From contig NZ_JAHTMR010000022.1 in assembly GCF_019200975.1 (NCBI RefSeq), positions 1 to 64,000 on the forward strand: 64,000 bases of DNA, written 5' to 3'. Below the pieces are notes generated by a model, which ran no database searches, had not been told where the DNA came from, and saw only the letters and a program-made list of their open reading frames with translations. Below are positions 1-8,595 of the stretch, piece after piece. Numbering within the stretch: the stretch's first letter is position 1; every line of letters begins with the position of its first letter. Source of the DNA: Pseudomonas sp. PD9R (GTDB taxonomy: Bacteria; Pseudomonadota; Gammaproteobacteria; Pseudomonadales; Pseudomonadaceae). Both the position numbers and the translations under genes were made by a program.

Positions 1-45
1 GATCAAAAGATCGCAGCCTCGTTTCACTCGACAGCTCCTACAGGG
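1..45. repeat. REP element half, cut by the window edge
   Basis: The window opens with GATCAAAAGATCGCAGCC and a CAGCTCCTACAGG end, the core of the main REP family of this genome. Its partner would lie upstream of the window. Confidence 0.7.
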
Positions 46-186
46 GCCAGTGTTTTTTTCTGTCAATTAGCTGAACCACAGGACCCAGCGACCAAGAGCC
101 CCGGGCAAATCCGCTAAAACAGGATTACAGTTAAAGCATACCGTCGATCAGAACGGTGGTTTGACCAGACCTGTGAGGAACACCGT

Positions 187-747
187 ATGCCGTGGAAAAA
201 CTCCGATTCGCGCTACAGCACCGTGTCGATAGCGCTGCATTGGTTGATGCTGGTCCTGCTGGCGCTGGTTTACGCCTGCATCGAATTTCGCGGGATCTTC
301 CCCAAGGGCAGTGGCGGGCGGACGCTGATCACAGAAGCACACTTCATGCTGGGCCTGACGGTCTTCGTGCTGGTCTGGCTGCGGTTGTTTGCTCGCAGCC
401 TGGGGCCCGCGCCGCAAATCTTCCCGGCGTCACCACACTGGCAGACGACGCTGGCCAAACTGATGCACTGGGCGCTGTACATTTTCATGATCGCCATGCC
501 GATTCTGGGCTGGCTGGTCACCAGCGCCAAAGGCAATCAAGTGATGTTCTACGGCTTCGACCTGCCTATGCTGGTGGCCGAAAACAAGGATTTCGCCAAA
601 CAGCTGCAGGGCTGGCATGTGCTCGGCGGCACCATCGGCTATTGGCTGATCGGCCTGCACGCGTTGGCCGGGCTCTATCACCACTATGTGGTGGGCGATA
701 ACACCTTGCTGCGAATGATGCCCAAGCGCATGCCCCGCAATACCTGA
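187..747 (+). CDS. Cytochrome b561 family protein
   Basis: This 186-residue integral membrane protein belongs to the bacterial cytochrome b561 (CybB) family of small di-haem membrane proteins that pass electrons between quinol or superoxide and other carriers. Four hydrophobic stretches are visible (about 15-32, 52-68, 92-112 and 143-168). Candidate haem-ligand histidines are His18 (ALHW), His52 (EAHFML), His144 (GWHVLGG) and His158 (GLHALAG). The start ATG follows GTGAGGAACACCGT, a usable ribosome site. It is a single-gene unit followed by a REP pair. The redox partner cannot be told from sequence. Confidence 0.9.
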   Translation: MPWKNSDSRYSTVSIALHWLMLVLLALVYACIEFRGIFPKGSGGRTLITEAHFMLGLTVFVLVWLRLFARSLGPAPQIFPASPHWQTTLAKLMHWALYIFMIAMPILGWLVTSAKGNQVMFYGFDLPMLVAENKDFAKQLQGWHVLGGTIGYWLIGLHALAGLYHHYVVGDNTLLRMMPKRMPRNT

Positions 748-760
748 AAATCACCCAACC

Positions 761-866
761 CCTGTAGGAGCTGCCGCAGGCTGCGATCTTTTGACCTTGT
801 TGCTGGCGGAAATGAGGCCGCTGAAAATCAAGATCAAAAGATCGCAGCCTGCGGCAGCTCCTACAG
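761..866. repeat. REP inverted pair
   Basis: Two convergent REP units, CTGTAGGAGCTGCCGCAGG and its reverse complement, enclose about 45 bases. The right unit runs into the 3' end of the next gene and contains that gene's TAG stop codon (861-863). Confidence 0.9.
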
Positions 867-1796
867 AGTGAACCCGCGTCGGCCCTGCAAGCCGCCGGTG
901 TGGATGAAAATCAGCCGCGTCCCTTGAGCAAACTTGCCGGCCTCGACTTGCTGTTTTAGCGCAAGCAGCGCTTTGCCGGTATACAAGGGTTCAAAGGGAA
1001 TGCCACTGCCCCGCTCGGTTTGTTCGATGAACTCCAGTAGCTGCGGATCGACTTTGGCAAAACCACCGCGACTGGCGTCGAACAGTTCATACATCGGGTC
1101 GGTTGTGCGCGCCTCCTCCATGATGCGCTGGACCTGTTGCGCCACCCCATGATCGTCGGGTACCGCCAGCGCGCCGTAAACCGGATGCGCCCCAGCTTCG
1201 GCCAGCACCAGGCCGGCCAGAGTCGTGCCGGTTCCGCAGGCCAGCCACCAACCGTCATAGTCACTCCAGCCCAAACCGTTCAGTTGTTCACAAATCCTCG
1301 CCTTGAGCTGCATGCAACCACGCGCGCCAAGCATGCCGCCTCCCCCTTCCGGCACAGGATGCAACGTTGGGTACAAGGTTTGCCACGGCTCCCAGAAGCC
1401 CGCTTCATGCCGCGCCCGATAGCCGCCATAACCCAGCCAGTGCAGTTGCATGCCGAAGGCCTGCAAGTCGCTTACCGTTGGCGTTTCCTGAGGATGACCG
1501 CGCAGCAGACCGACCGTGGCGAAACCAAAACGCTTGCCGGCAGCTGCCAGTGCGTGGAGATGGTTGGAGTGAGCGCCGCCCAGACTGATGATGCCTTCTG
1601 CACCGGATCGCTCCGCCGCGTTGAGATGCTCGATGAGCTTGAACCACTTGTTGCCGCTGATGAGCGAATCGATCAGGTCCAGACGCAGGATCGCGACTTC
1701 GATGCCAGCGGTGGTGAGCCAGTCGAGGTGGAAATGTTGGAGGCTGACGTTGCTCAGCGATGAAGCGGAAGAAAAAAGCATTGATTTGCACGGCAT
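861..1796 (-). CDS. PLP-dependent 1-aminocyclopropane-1-carboxylate deaminase / D-cysteine desulfhydrase family enzyme
   Basis: This 311-residue protein is a fold-type II PLP enzyme of the ACC deaminase / D-cysteine desulfhydrase group, which releases ammonia plus pyruvate or a ketoacid from small amino acids. Lys50 in SGNKWFKL is the expected Schiff-base lysine. GGAHSNH (about 94-100) matches the substrate-binding loop, PEGGG follows near 190, and HTGGLQG near the C-terminus binds the PLP phosphate region. Substrate cannot be assigned: D-cysteine desulfhydrase is more likely than true ACC deaminase because the family motifs are not exact. A second in-frame Met at residue 6 could be the true start. 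The final bases and stop codon lie in a REP element. Confidence 0.85.
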   Translation of the reverse strand: MPCKSMLFSSASSLSNVSLQHFHLDWLTTAGIEVAILRLDLIDSLISGNKWFKLIEHLNAAERSGAEGIISLGGAHSNHLHALAAAGKRFGFATVGLLRGHPQETPTVSDLQAFGMQLHWLGYGGYRARHEAGFWEPWQTLYPTLHPVPEGGGGMLGARGCMQLKARICEQLNGLGWSDYDGWWLACGTGTTLAGLVLAEAGAHPVYGALAVPDDHGVAQQVQRIMEEARTTDPMYELFDASRGGFAKVDPQLLEFIEQTERGSGIPFEPLYTGKALLALKQQVEAGKFAQGTRLIFIHTGGLQGRRGFTL

Positions 1797-1950
1797 GGAA
1801 AAGACTCGAGTCTATCAGCCCAAGCAACCGGCGCAGCGCCTAAGGCAGGCCGCAGCTACCTTCCTGCTGAACGCTAATGAGCCTATACCTGTCAATTTTG
1901 ACAGTTGACAGCATCCTAAAGGATCGAGATAAACACAGGGTGGAGTTTCA

Positions 1951-4812
1951 TTGGTCCAGTACCCCGCCCAAGGTCAAGCGATTATGCATGCTCATACGCC
2001 AGCGCTCGAAGTGATCGACTCAAGGGGTCTGATCTTGCGTAAAGTGGCCTATCTTCGCTCGTCGATTTCTTGCCCACCCGACGCGCAAATCACCCACCAG
2101 ACCTATGACCCGGCGGGACGCGCGAACCAGAGTCGCGACCCGCGGCTGTTCAACCTGCTCGACAGCACGCCTGATGCACCGGCAAATCTTGTCACCGTGT
2201 TTACCCTTTCCGGGACTGCGCTGCTTACCGATAGCACCGATGCGGGCTGGAACTTGAGTTTAGTGGCAGAAGCCCGGCAGCCCCTGGAGAGCTGGGACAA
2301 CAAACTCAATCACACCCGGACAAATCATGACCCGCGACTTCGACCTGTAGAAGTCTTTGAACAGACTGAATGCGAGCCGGAAAAACGCAGAGAATGCTTT
2401 TCCTATGGTGACGCAAAGAATGCCTTCGCAATCGGCAATCAGTGTGGTCAGTTGATACGGCATGACGATACCGCCGGCACCGAATGTTTTCCCCAGTTCA
2501 GCCTTGCCGCAACACCGCTTGAGCAAGCCCGATATTTTCTCAACGACTTTGATGCCTCTGTTAATTGGCCTGTCGAACTGGCTGATCGCGACCTGCTACT
2601 GGAAGACAACGTTGCGGTTACGTTGATCGATTACAACGCAGTCGGTGAAGTCCGCAGTCAAACCGATGCGCAGGGAAATACTCAATTCTGGAGTCATACC
2701 GTCGCGGGACAATTACGGGCCGTTCAGTTGACCCTGGCCGATCGCTCAACCATGACGCTGGCCAGCGCTTTCGATTACGACGTCTTTGGTCATGTCGAAC
2801 GGCAAACCGTCGGCAATGGTGTGACCACAACCGCCATGTACTGCAGCCTGACCGGGAGACTGAAAAGGCTCACGGCCAAGCGAAAGGATCAAAGTACAAT
2901 GCAAGACCTGAGCTACTGTTACGACCCGGTCGGTAATGTTCTGGACATCAAGGATGCGGCACAACCGATCCGTTATTTTCGCAACCAACGGGTAGAAGCA
3001 CGAAATACCTACGAATATGACTCGCTGTATCGGTTGATCAGAGCCACAGGTCGTCAGGCAGTCAACGGAGTGATCGGCCCACAGTTGCCGGAGTTTCAGT
3101 CACCTGCCGACCCCGATCAACTGGAAAATTACACCCTGACGTTCAACTATTTGGCGGGGGGTAATCTGGACGAACGAGTCCTTACAGCCGGCAGTCGCAG
3201 CCAGACCCTGCGCATGGGAACCGCGAAATACAGCAACCGTAGCCTGCCGCAAAAAGCCAACGGTGAGTTACCGACCGATAGCGAGATTGCCCATGGCTTC
3301 GATGCCAAAGGCAACCTGAAAGTACTTCAACCCGGGCAACCCCTTGGATGGAACGGACGTAATCAGCTATGTCGAATCGACCAGGTGACTCGTGAAGACG
3401 GACCCTGTGATACCGAAGTCTATATTTATGACGGCTCAGGGCAACGTCGACGCAAAATCCGCAGCACCTACACAGGACCGCTCAAACGACTCAACGAAGT
3501 GCGTTATTTGCCGGGGCTCGAGATCCGCAAGTGCCTGGGGCAAACGCTGCACGTTGTTGCTGTTGACGCCGGTTACTGCAGCGTTCAGGTCCTGATATGG
3601 GAGCAGAGAGCACCATCAGGTGCACCCCAGAATCAACCCCACTACAGCCTGAACGACCACTTGGGCTCCAGCACGCTGGTGCTAGATGAAAACGCCGATC
3701 TGATCAGCCAGGAATGGTTTTACTGCTATGGTGCAACCGCCTGTTGGGCCGGGCGCGACAATCCGCTAGCCAGTTACAAAACCCGCCGTTATTCCGGCAA
3801 GGAGCGCGATGCCACGGGATTGTATTACTACGGATTCAGATATTACGCCCCGTGGTTGCAACGATGGATTAACCCCGATCCGGCAGGAACCGTCGACGGG
3901 CTCAATCTGTATGCATTTGTCGGAAATAATCCGGCGGGGCGAATTGATACGGATGGGCGGATGTGGGGCACTGCCGACTTGGAGGAGTTTTCGATTGAAT
4001 TTGCACGGCTTCAGTCTGTGCACTCTCCATTCAAAGAAGCAGTTGCTGAAGGTGTAGAAGAAACTGCCCGCGATGAAGGTAGCCAAGTGCTGGCTCAGGG
4101 ATTAGGTCAGTTTCCCGAACAAGAACAAAAACAAGTGTATCGCGTTCTGAATAATGCACTACGGTTTCTACAGACTGCGGAAACCATGATTGAGCAATAT
4201 CCCGCTGAAAGCAGTTCTGTTCTTAGAGATTTTTTTGGCAAAGGTTACAAGCAACAGACAAGTCATGTACTTCGTACAATTAAACAAACTCGAGAACTAA
4301 TGAGTCAATACACCTATTCCTCGTGGGGAGCCGGAAAGTTTGCCAAGCTATCACTCGCTCTTGGGAGGGCCGCAGAAGCAAATATTCAAACAGGCTCGAT
4401 CATCCTATTCGAACAAGCGCTGAATCGATCTGATAATCGGCTGGCATGGACTCTAATCCACGAATTCAGCCATTTTGGAGGAGTCGATGAAGCGAGTTCT
4501 GTCGGTCCGGAAACAGACGATTTATGGTATTTGCCTCCAGCCGAAGATGGAATGTCGAGAAGAGAGTTTTCAGCTGAATTTGTGCGGCATGGTAGTTCAT
4601 TACCGGGGCTTAACCAGACTAGAGCAGCGTTTGATGAACGAATCCAAAAGCTGGTAAAGCGCAATATTTCAAGTATACAAGCGGAAAGACTGTTTCTGAG
4701 AAGCCCTTGGGTCAGAACAAACCTAGCGGTTAACAACGCAGACCAAATTGCAGGGGCGGTCATCAGCTTGAGTCAACGGCACCAACGACTGAGAGTCCCC
4801 GTCCGTCATTAA
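1951..4812 (+). CDS. Orphan TccC-like RHS toxin with a C-terminal zincin-like (M35/aspzincin-type) tip
   Basis: The protein (953 residues from TTG at 1951, which has GGAG five bases upstream; 942 from the ATG at 1984) is a TcC-type RHS-repeat protein. These proteins build a shell that encloses a C-terminal toxin. Residues 12-610 carry YD repeats such as YDPVGNV and YEYDSLYRL. Residues 612-671 form the conserved RHS end (RYSGKERDATGLYYYG, then NPDPAGTVDGLNLYAF). The variable tip, about 672-953, contains HEFSH at 837-841 and TDDLWY at 855-860. The pair fits HExxH plus the (G)TxDxxY of aspzincin metallopeptidases, with Glu in place of the usual Gly. The tip is much more AT-rich than the core (35% GC by hand at 4261-4320 against 55% at 3301-3360), a sign of separate origin. 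No TcA, TcB or immunity gene is adjacent. Confidence 0.85.
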   Translation: MVQYPAQGQAIMHAHTPALEVIDSRGLILRKVAYLRSSISCPPDAQITHQTYDPAGRANQSRDPRLFNLLDSTPDAPANLVTVFTLSGTALLTDSTDAGWNLSLVAEARQPLESWDNKLNHTRTNHDPRLRPVEVFEQTECEPEKRRECFSYGDAKNAFAIGNQCGQLIRHDDTAGTECFPQFSLAATPLEQARYFLNDFDASVNWPVELADRDLLLEDNVAVTLIDYNAVGEVRSQTDAQGNTQFWSHTVAGQLRAVQLTLADRSTMTLASAFDYDVFGHVERQTVGNGVTTTAMYCSLTGRLKRLTAKRKDQSTMQDLSYCYDPVGNVLDIKDAAQPIRYFRNQRVEARNTYEYDSLYRLIRATGRQAVNGVIGPQLPEFQSPADPDQLENYTLTFNYLAGGNLDERVLTAGSRSQTLRMGTAKYSNRSLPQKANGELPTDSEIAHGFDAKGNLKVLQPGQPLGWNGRNQLCRIDQVTREDGPCDTEVYIYDGSGQRRRKIRSTYTGPLKRLNEVRYLPGLEIRKCLGQTLHVVAVDAGYCSVQVLIWEQRAPSGAPQNQPHYSLNDHLGSSTLVLDENADLISQEWFYCYGATACWAGRDNPLASYKTRRYSGKERDATGLYYYGFRYYAPWLQRWINPDPAGTVDGLNLYAFVGNNPAGRIDTDGRMWGTADLEEFSIEFARLQSVHSPFKEAVAEGVEETARDEGSQVLAQGLGQFPEQEQKQVYRVLNNALRFLQTAETMIEQYPAESSSVLRDFFGKGYKQQTSHVLRTIKQTRELMSQYTYSSWGAGKFAKLSLALGRAAEANIQTGSIILFEQALNRSDNRLAWTLIHEFSHFGGVDEASSVGPETDDLWYLPPAEDGMSRREFSAEFVRHGSSLPGLNQTRAAFDERIQKLVKRNISSIQAERLFLRSPWVRTNLAVNNADQIAGAVISLSQRHQRLRVPVRH

Positions 4813-4867
4813 AAATCTTGGAATTACTCATTACACCGAAGGAACAGCATCGATGCCGCCTTTGGGT

Positions 4868-5045
4868 GGAGCCGGCATCTTGGCTGTTGATTTGTGGTGA
4901 CGGAGCTTGTCGGAACACCATACCGTCCCGATCGGCTGCGTAGCAGCCGTAAATCCTGTGCACGCGGCTTTCCTGGGTGACCAAGGCGACTTGTTTCCGG
5001 GCCGCTTCGTAGCCCTGAGGGAGCAAGCCCCCTCGCCACACGACC
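4868..5045. repeat. Degenerate REP-like sequence between rhs and fadH
   Basis: Fragments such as GAGGGAGCAAGCCCCCTCGC (5019-5038) resemble the second REP family of this genome (GCGAGGGAGCTTGCTCCC). The ORFs reading through this stretch are low-complexity shadows, and I see no gene here. Confidence 0.5.
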
Positions 5046-5053
5046 TGCGTTAA

Positions 5054-7093
5054 TTACAACTCAGCCGCCAAACGCGAACCCTGATTGATCGCTCGCTTGG
5101 CATCGAGTTCAGCCGCGACATCCGCGCCGCCGATCAAATGCACATTCTGCCCTGCCGCCACAAGGCCATCCTGCAATTCGCGCAGCGGGTCTTGCCCGGC
5201 GCAGATCACGATGTTGTCCACTGGCAGCACTTGCGGCTCGCCGGTTTCGCCAATACGGATGTGCAGGCCTTCATCGTCGATCTTCAGGTATTCGACGCTG
5301 TTGAGCATCTGCACCTGCTTGTTCTTCAGACCCGTGCGGTGAATCCAGCCAGTGGTTTTGCCCAGGCCATCGCCGACCTTGGACTTCTTGCGTTGCAGCA
5401 GGAACACTTCACGGGCCGGCGCATGCGGCGCAGCCTTGATCCCGGCAACACCGCCGCGCGCTTCAAGGTGCGTATCGATGCCCCACTCTTTCCAGAACTC
5501 CTCGCGGTTCAGACTGGTGGCTTGGCCCTGATGAACCAGGAATTCCGAGACGTCGAACCCGATACCGCCAGCACCGATCACCGCAACGCGTTTGCCGACC
5601 GGTTTGCGCTGAAGCAGCACGTCCAGATAACTCAGCACCTTGGCGTTTTCCACGCCTGGAATCGCCGGGGTTCTTGGCGCAATGCCGGTGGCCAGGATGA
5701 TCTCGTCGAATCCGCCTTCAACCAGTTTCGCCACGTCCACACGAGTGTTCAGGCACACCTCGACATTGGTGGTCTGCAGTTTGCGGCCGAAATAACGCAG
5801 GGTCTCAAAGAACTCTTCCTTGCCTGGCACGCGTTTGGCGACGTTGAACTGGCCGCCAATTTCGCTGGCCGAATCAAACAGCGTCACCTGATGCCCACGC
5901 TCGGCGGCCACGGTCGCAGCGGACAACCCGGCAGGGCCGGCACCGACCACGGCGATTTTCTTGATCTGCTGCACCGGCAAATAGTTGAGTTCGGTTTCGT
6001 GGCAGGCACGCGGGTTCACAAGGCAACTGGTGAGTTTGCCGCCGAAGGTGTGATCCAGGCATGCCTGGTTGCAACCGATGCAGGTGTTGATTTCGTCGGC
6101 GCGGCCTTCAGCGGCCTTGTTGACGAAATCCGCGTCGGCGAGGAACGGACGCGCCATGGAAACCATGTCGGCATCGCCTTCGGCCAGGATCTGTTCAGCG
6201 ACTTCCGGGGTGTTGATGCGGTTGGTGGTGATCAGCGGAATGTTGACCGAGCCGCGCAGCTTGGCCGTGACCTTGCTGAAGGCGGCGCGTGGGACTTTGG
6301 TGGCGATGGTCGGAATCCGCGCTTCGTGCCAGCCGATACCGGTGTTGATGATCGTCGCGCCGGCCTGCTCGATGGCTTTTGCCAGCAAAACGATCTCTTC
6401 CCAGGTGCTGCCACCTTCCACCAGGTCGAGCATCGACAGGCGGAAAATAATGATGAAGTTCGGGCCGACCGCCTCACGCACACGGCGGACGATTTCCACT
6501 GGCAGGCGCATACGGTTTTCGTAGCTGCCGCCCCAGCGGTCGGTACGGTGGTTGGTGTGGGCCGCGAGGAACTGGTTAATGAAATAACCTTCGGAGCCCA
6601 TGATTTCCACGCCGTCGTACTCGGCCTGTTGCGCCAGGGTCGAACAGGTGACGAAATCGCGGATCTGCTTCTCGATGCCTTCCTCGTCCAGCTCTTTAGG
6701 CTTGAACGGGTTGATCGGCGCCTGAATGGCGCTTGGCGCGACCTGTTTCGGGCTGTAGGCATAACGACCGGCGTGGAGTATCTGCATGCAGATTTTGCCG
6801 CCCGCCTCGTGCACGGCACGGGTGACGATCTGGTGCTTGCGCGCTTCTTCCTCGGTGGTCAGCTTGGCCGCGCCGGAGTACACGCCGCCCTCGTCGTTCG
6901 GGCCGATACCGCCAGTGACCATCAGGCCGACACCCCCGCGAGCACGTTCGGCGAAGTACGCCGCCATGCGCTCGAAACCACCGGGTTTTTCCTCAAGACC
7001 GGTGTGCATCGAGCCCATCAGGGTGCGATTGCGCAACGTGGTAAAACCCAGGTCCAGCGGGGCCAACAGGTGCGGGTAATGAGCGGTGGTCAT
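5054..7093 (-). CDS. fadH: NADPH-dependent 2,4-dienoyl-CoA reductase
   Basis: This 679-residue iron-sulfur flavoenzyme reduces 2,4-dienoyl-CoA to 3-enoyl-CoA during beta-oxidation of polyunsaturated fatty acids. The N-terminal half is an Old Yellow Enzyme type FMN TIM barrel. The 4Fe-4S cysteines are in CIGCNQACLDHTF and SCLVNPRA near the middle. The C-terminal half has FAD and NADP nucleotide folds (VVGAGPAGLSAA, later VIGAGGIGFD). The start is ATG at 7093, preceded by GGAG; an upstream in-frame GTG at 7105 overlaps this ribosome site and is rejected. Length matches E. coli FadH (about 670). It is transcribed alone and lies near, but carries no motif of, the steroid cluster. Confidence 0.95.
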   Translation of the reverse strand: MTTAHYPHLLAPLDLGFTTLRNRTLMGSMHTGLEEKPGGFERMAAYFAERARGGVGLMVTGGIGPNDEGGVYSGAAKLTTEEEARKHQIVTRAVHEAGGKICMQILHAGRYAYSPKQVAPSAIQAPINPFKPKELDEEGIEKQIRDFVTCSTLAQQAEYDGVEIMGSEGYFINQFLAAHTNHRTDRWGGSYENRMRLPVEIVRRVREAVGPNFIIIFRLSMLDLVEGGSTWEEIVLLAKAIEQAGATIINTGIGWHEARIPTIATKVPRAAFSKVTAKLRGSVNIPLITTNRINTPEVAEQILAEGDADMVSMARPFLADADFVNKAAEGRADEINTCIGCNQACLDHTFGGKLTSCLVNPRACHETELNYLPVQQIKKIAVVGAGPAGLSAATVAAERGHQVTLFDSASEIGGQFNVAKRVPGKEEFFETLRYFGRKLQTTNVEVCLNTRVDVAKLVEGGFDEIILATGIAPRTPAIPGVENAKVLSYLDVLLQRKPVGKRVAVIGAGGIGFDVSEFLVHQGQATSLNREEFWKEWGIDTHLEARGGVAGIKAAPHAPAREVFLLQRKKSKVGDGLGKTTGWIHRTGLKNKQVQMLNSVEYLKIDDEGLHIRIGETGEPQVLPVDNIVICAGQDPLRELQDGLVAAGQNVHLIGGADVAAELDAKRAINQGSRLAAEL

Positions 7094-7297
7094 CGGTAAC
7101 TCCACAACGAGCGATCACGGAAAAATGCAGGAGCTCTACGGCCCCCATCTCATGCTCGACAGACTAAGAGCCGCGCCGCGGCCGCTCAATGACCGAAACT
7201 GACAACTTAATGATCAAAATGCGCATCGCCCCTTGTCACGCGCCAGGAAAAATAAAACCCCTAGGCTAATACTGTTCATTAAGGACGACCGGTGTAC

Positions 7298-7330
7298 CTG
7301 TGACGAGGGAGCTTGCTCCCTCGCCACAGG
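7298..7330. repeat. Single REP-type palindrome, second family
   Basis: GAGGGAGCTTGCTCCCTC is a near-perfect palindrome of the family seen again at 47.6-47.8 kb. Confidence 0.75.
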
Positions 7331-7516
7331 TTATTTACTGCTCGCCCTGTCTCTTAGCTGAACAGCATTACCCCTCGGCTGACCTACCGGTTTTTTTCTG
7401 GTGCAACGATTTAACAGCAGAAAAGCGCGCGCTCAGGTGCTGGTCATGAACGACCGGAACCGACGGCGCAAGACGATGAAGAGAGGGAAGGCGGCGGCCG
7501 ATACCTGATCTGAACG

Positions 7517-7541
7517 GTGAGCGGCAGACCTTGCCGCTCAC
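7517..7541 (-). terminator. Hairpin downstream of the lipoprotein gene
   Basis: Arms GTGAGCGGCA (7517-7526) and TGCCGCTCAC (7532-7541) pair perfectly over 10 bases with a 5-base loop. It lies 34 bases past the end of the minus-strand lipoprotein gene. No T-run follows, so it may be an RNA-stabilising hairpin and not an intrinsic terminator. Confidence 0.5.
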
Positions 7542-7575
7542 TGCTCCTTATCTGACCGGTTTGCTGGATGTGCCT

Positions 7576-8022
7576 CTAGCCTGCACTGATAGGGCCGCAG
7601 AACAGAGGCCGGCTACCGTCTGCCGGGCTGGTGCGAACGAGCAAGGAATAGTCACCCTTGGTCAATTCGCTCAATGCCACCGGAGCCTGGGCCCAATGCC
7701 GGGTTCGCGGGGCCATTGACGGATAATCGACGCTGTTGGCTTGATGGGTCGTGTACGCCGGTTGTGCTCCCGGCTGTTGCTGGCACGAGCCCGCGTATAT
7801 GGCGATGTCGAGGCGGTCAGGTACGGCCATGTCGTGGGGGATACCACCTACCGTGAGCCAGATGCTGGTTTGGTTGTCCACCGGGCTGAGTGTGGCTCGA
7901 GCGATATGCTCTGCGTTGATTGGTGCAGCATTCAGGGGAACATCGACAATCCCGGTTCGGCTCGCGCAACCTGTAATCGCCACTGCTGCTGCTACCAACG
8001 CCAGCCAAGATGTTCTGTTCAT
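7576..8022 (-). CDS. Small putative lipoprotein, function unknown
   Basis: This 148-residue protein starts with a lipoprotein signal: MNRTSWLALVAAAVAITGC, with the lipobox cysteine at 19. I do not recognise the family. The mature part has an evenly spaced beta-type pattern and a pair of cysteines (GSCQQQPGAQPA and PLFCGP) that could form a disulfide. The start ATG at 8022 has GGAGA seven bases upstream, and the longer open frame starting near 8166 lacks such a site. It is probably anchored in the envelope facing the periplasm. Confidence 0.7.
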   Translation of the reverse strand: MNRTSWLALVAAAVAITGCASRTGIVDVPLNAAPINAEHIARATLSPVDNQTSIWLTVGGIPHDMAVPDRLDIAIYAGSCQQQPGAQPAYTTHQANSVDYPSMAPRTRHWAQAPVALSELTKGDYSLLVRTSPADGSRPLFCGPISAG

Positions 8023-8237
8023 CACAGATCTCCTGATTTGAGGTGCGTTGATTTCATATCCCCCTGTGCAGTCTAGTGGCCTGCTCCAGGCGCGGAAGAC
8101 TAGCAGATGGGTGGTCAGCGGCAGACCTGAACAGCTTGCAGAGGATTCGGGATTTGGCGGCGGCAACGCTTCGTGTGCGCTGTCGGGATGCCAACATTAT
8201 TTAGCTGCGCAGCCGTCATGCACGTCCAGCCGAACAT

Positions 8238-8276
8238 ACGTCACACCCCAAGGCCCTTCGGCCTGTGGTGTGACGT
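8238..8276 (-). terminator. Long hairpin after the small membrane protein gene
   Basis: ACGTCACACC (8238-8247) pairs with GGTGTGACGT (8267-8276), with further pairing inside between AGGCC and GGCCT. It lies just downstream of the 57-residue ORF on the minus strand. No T-run is seen, so termination is an inference. Confidence 0.5.
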
Positions 8277-8293
8277 GCTCGGTACGCTTGGGC

Positions 8294-8467
8294 CTAGTGA
8301 AAATTCAGCCAGTGCGGAACGCTCTGGCTGATGGCAACACAGCCCGCGTATTGTTTACAGGCCTTTACGCTGGGCAATTCGGCTGGCGTTGAGACCAGCG
8401 CGGTGACCACCAGGAGCAGCAGGATCAACAAGATAACGTTATAGGCAAGAAGACTTTTTATTTTCAT
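8294..8467 (-). CDS. Hypothetical 57-residue single-pass membrane protein
   Basis: The frame codes for 57 residues with one strongly hydrophobic segment at about 5-26 (LLAYNVILLILLLLVVTALV). A short tail follows with two cysteines, ACKQYAGC, and ends in HWLNFH. Only a weak GAG ribosome site precedes the ATG at 8467. A hairpin follows the stop, which supports a real transcription unit. Function unknown. Confidence 0.45.
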   Translation of the reverse strand: MKIKSLLAYNVILLILLLLVVTALVSTPAELPSVKACKQYAGCVAISQSVPHWLNFH

Positions 8468-8595
8468 TGTCAGTGCTCTCGTGACTGTGAAGTCGGACCT
8501 ACGGTTTTGCAGTAAAACAGCTGTCTCTCTGCCCCTTCCGGAACGCGCCCTTGATTGACACATCAGGGCTTGTCGCTCGCCGCGGGCGTTATCCC

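Larger units (their letters stand above)
7094..7575. other. Intergenic region without a convincing gene
   Basis: This stretch of about 480 bases between fadH and the lipoprotein gene holds the fadH promoter side, a single REP-type palindrome at 7298-7330 and a strong hairpin at 7517-7541. The one short plus-strand frame is not supported by a ribosome site or by similarity that I recognise. Confidence 0.6.

Noticed and set aside
4763..5041. Minus-strand frame between rhs and fadH, considered as an immunity gene for the toxin
   Set aside because: Composition follows REP-like sequence and a start without a ribosome site; zincin-toxin immunity could not be supported.
5138..7099. 653-codon plus-strand open frame opposite fadH
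   Set aside because: Antisense shadow of a GC-rich gene; no ribosome site, histidine/glycine-rich composition and no recognisable domain, while fadH on the other strand is certain.
7140..7200. CATGCTCGACAGACTAAG upstream of fadH as another copy of the cluster motif
   Set aside because: It lacks the CATCGTCCG half and its spacing is two bases shorter than the others; likely chance.
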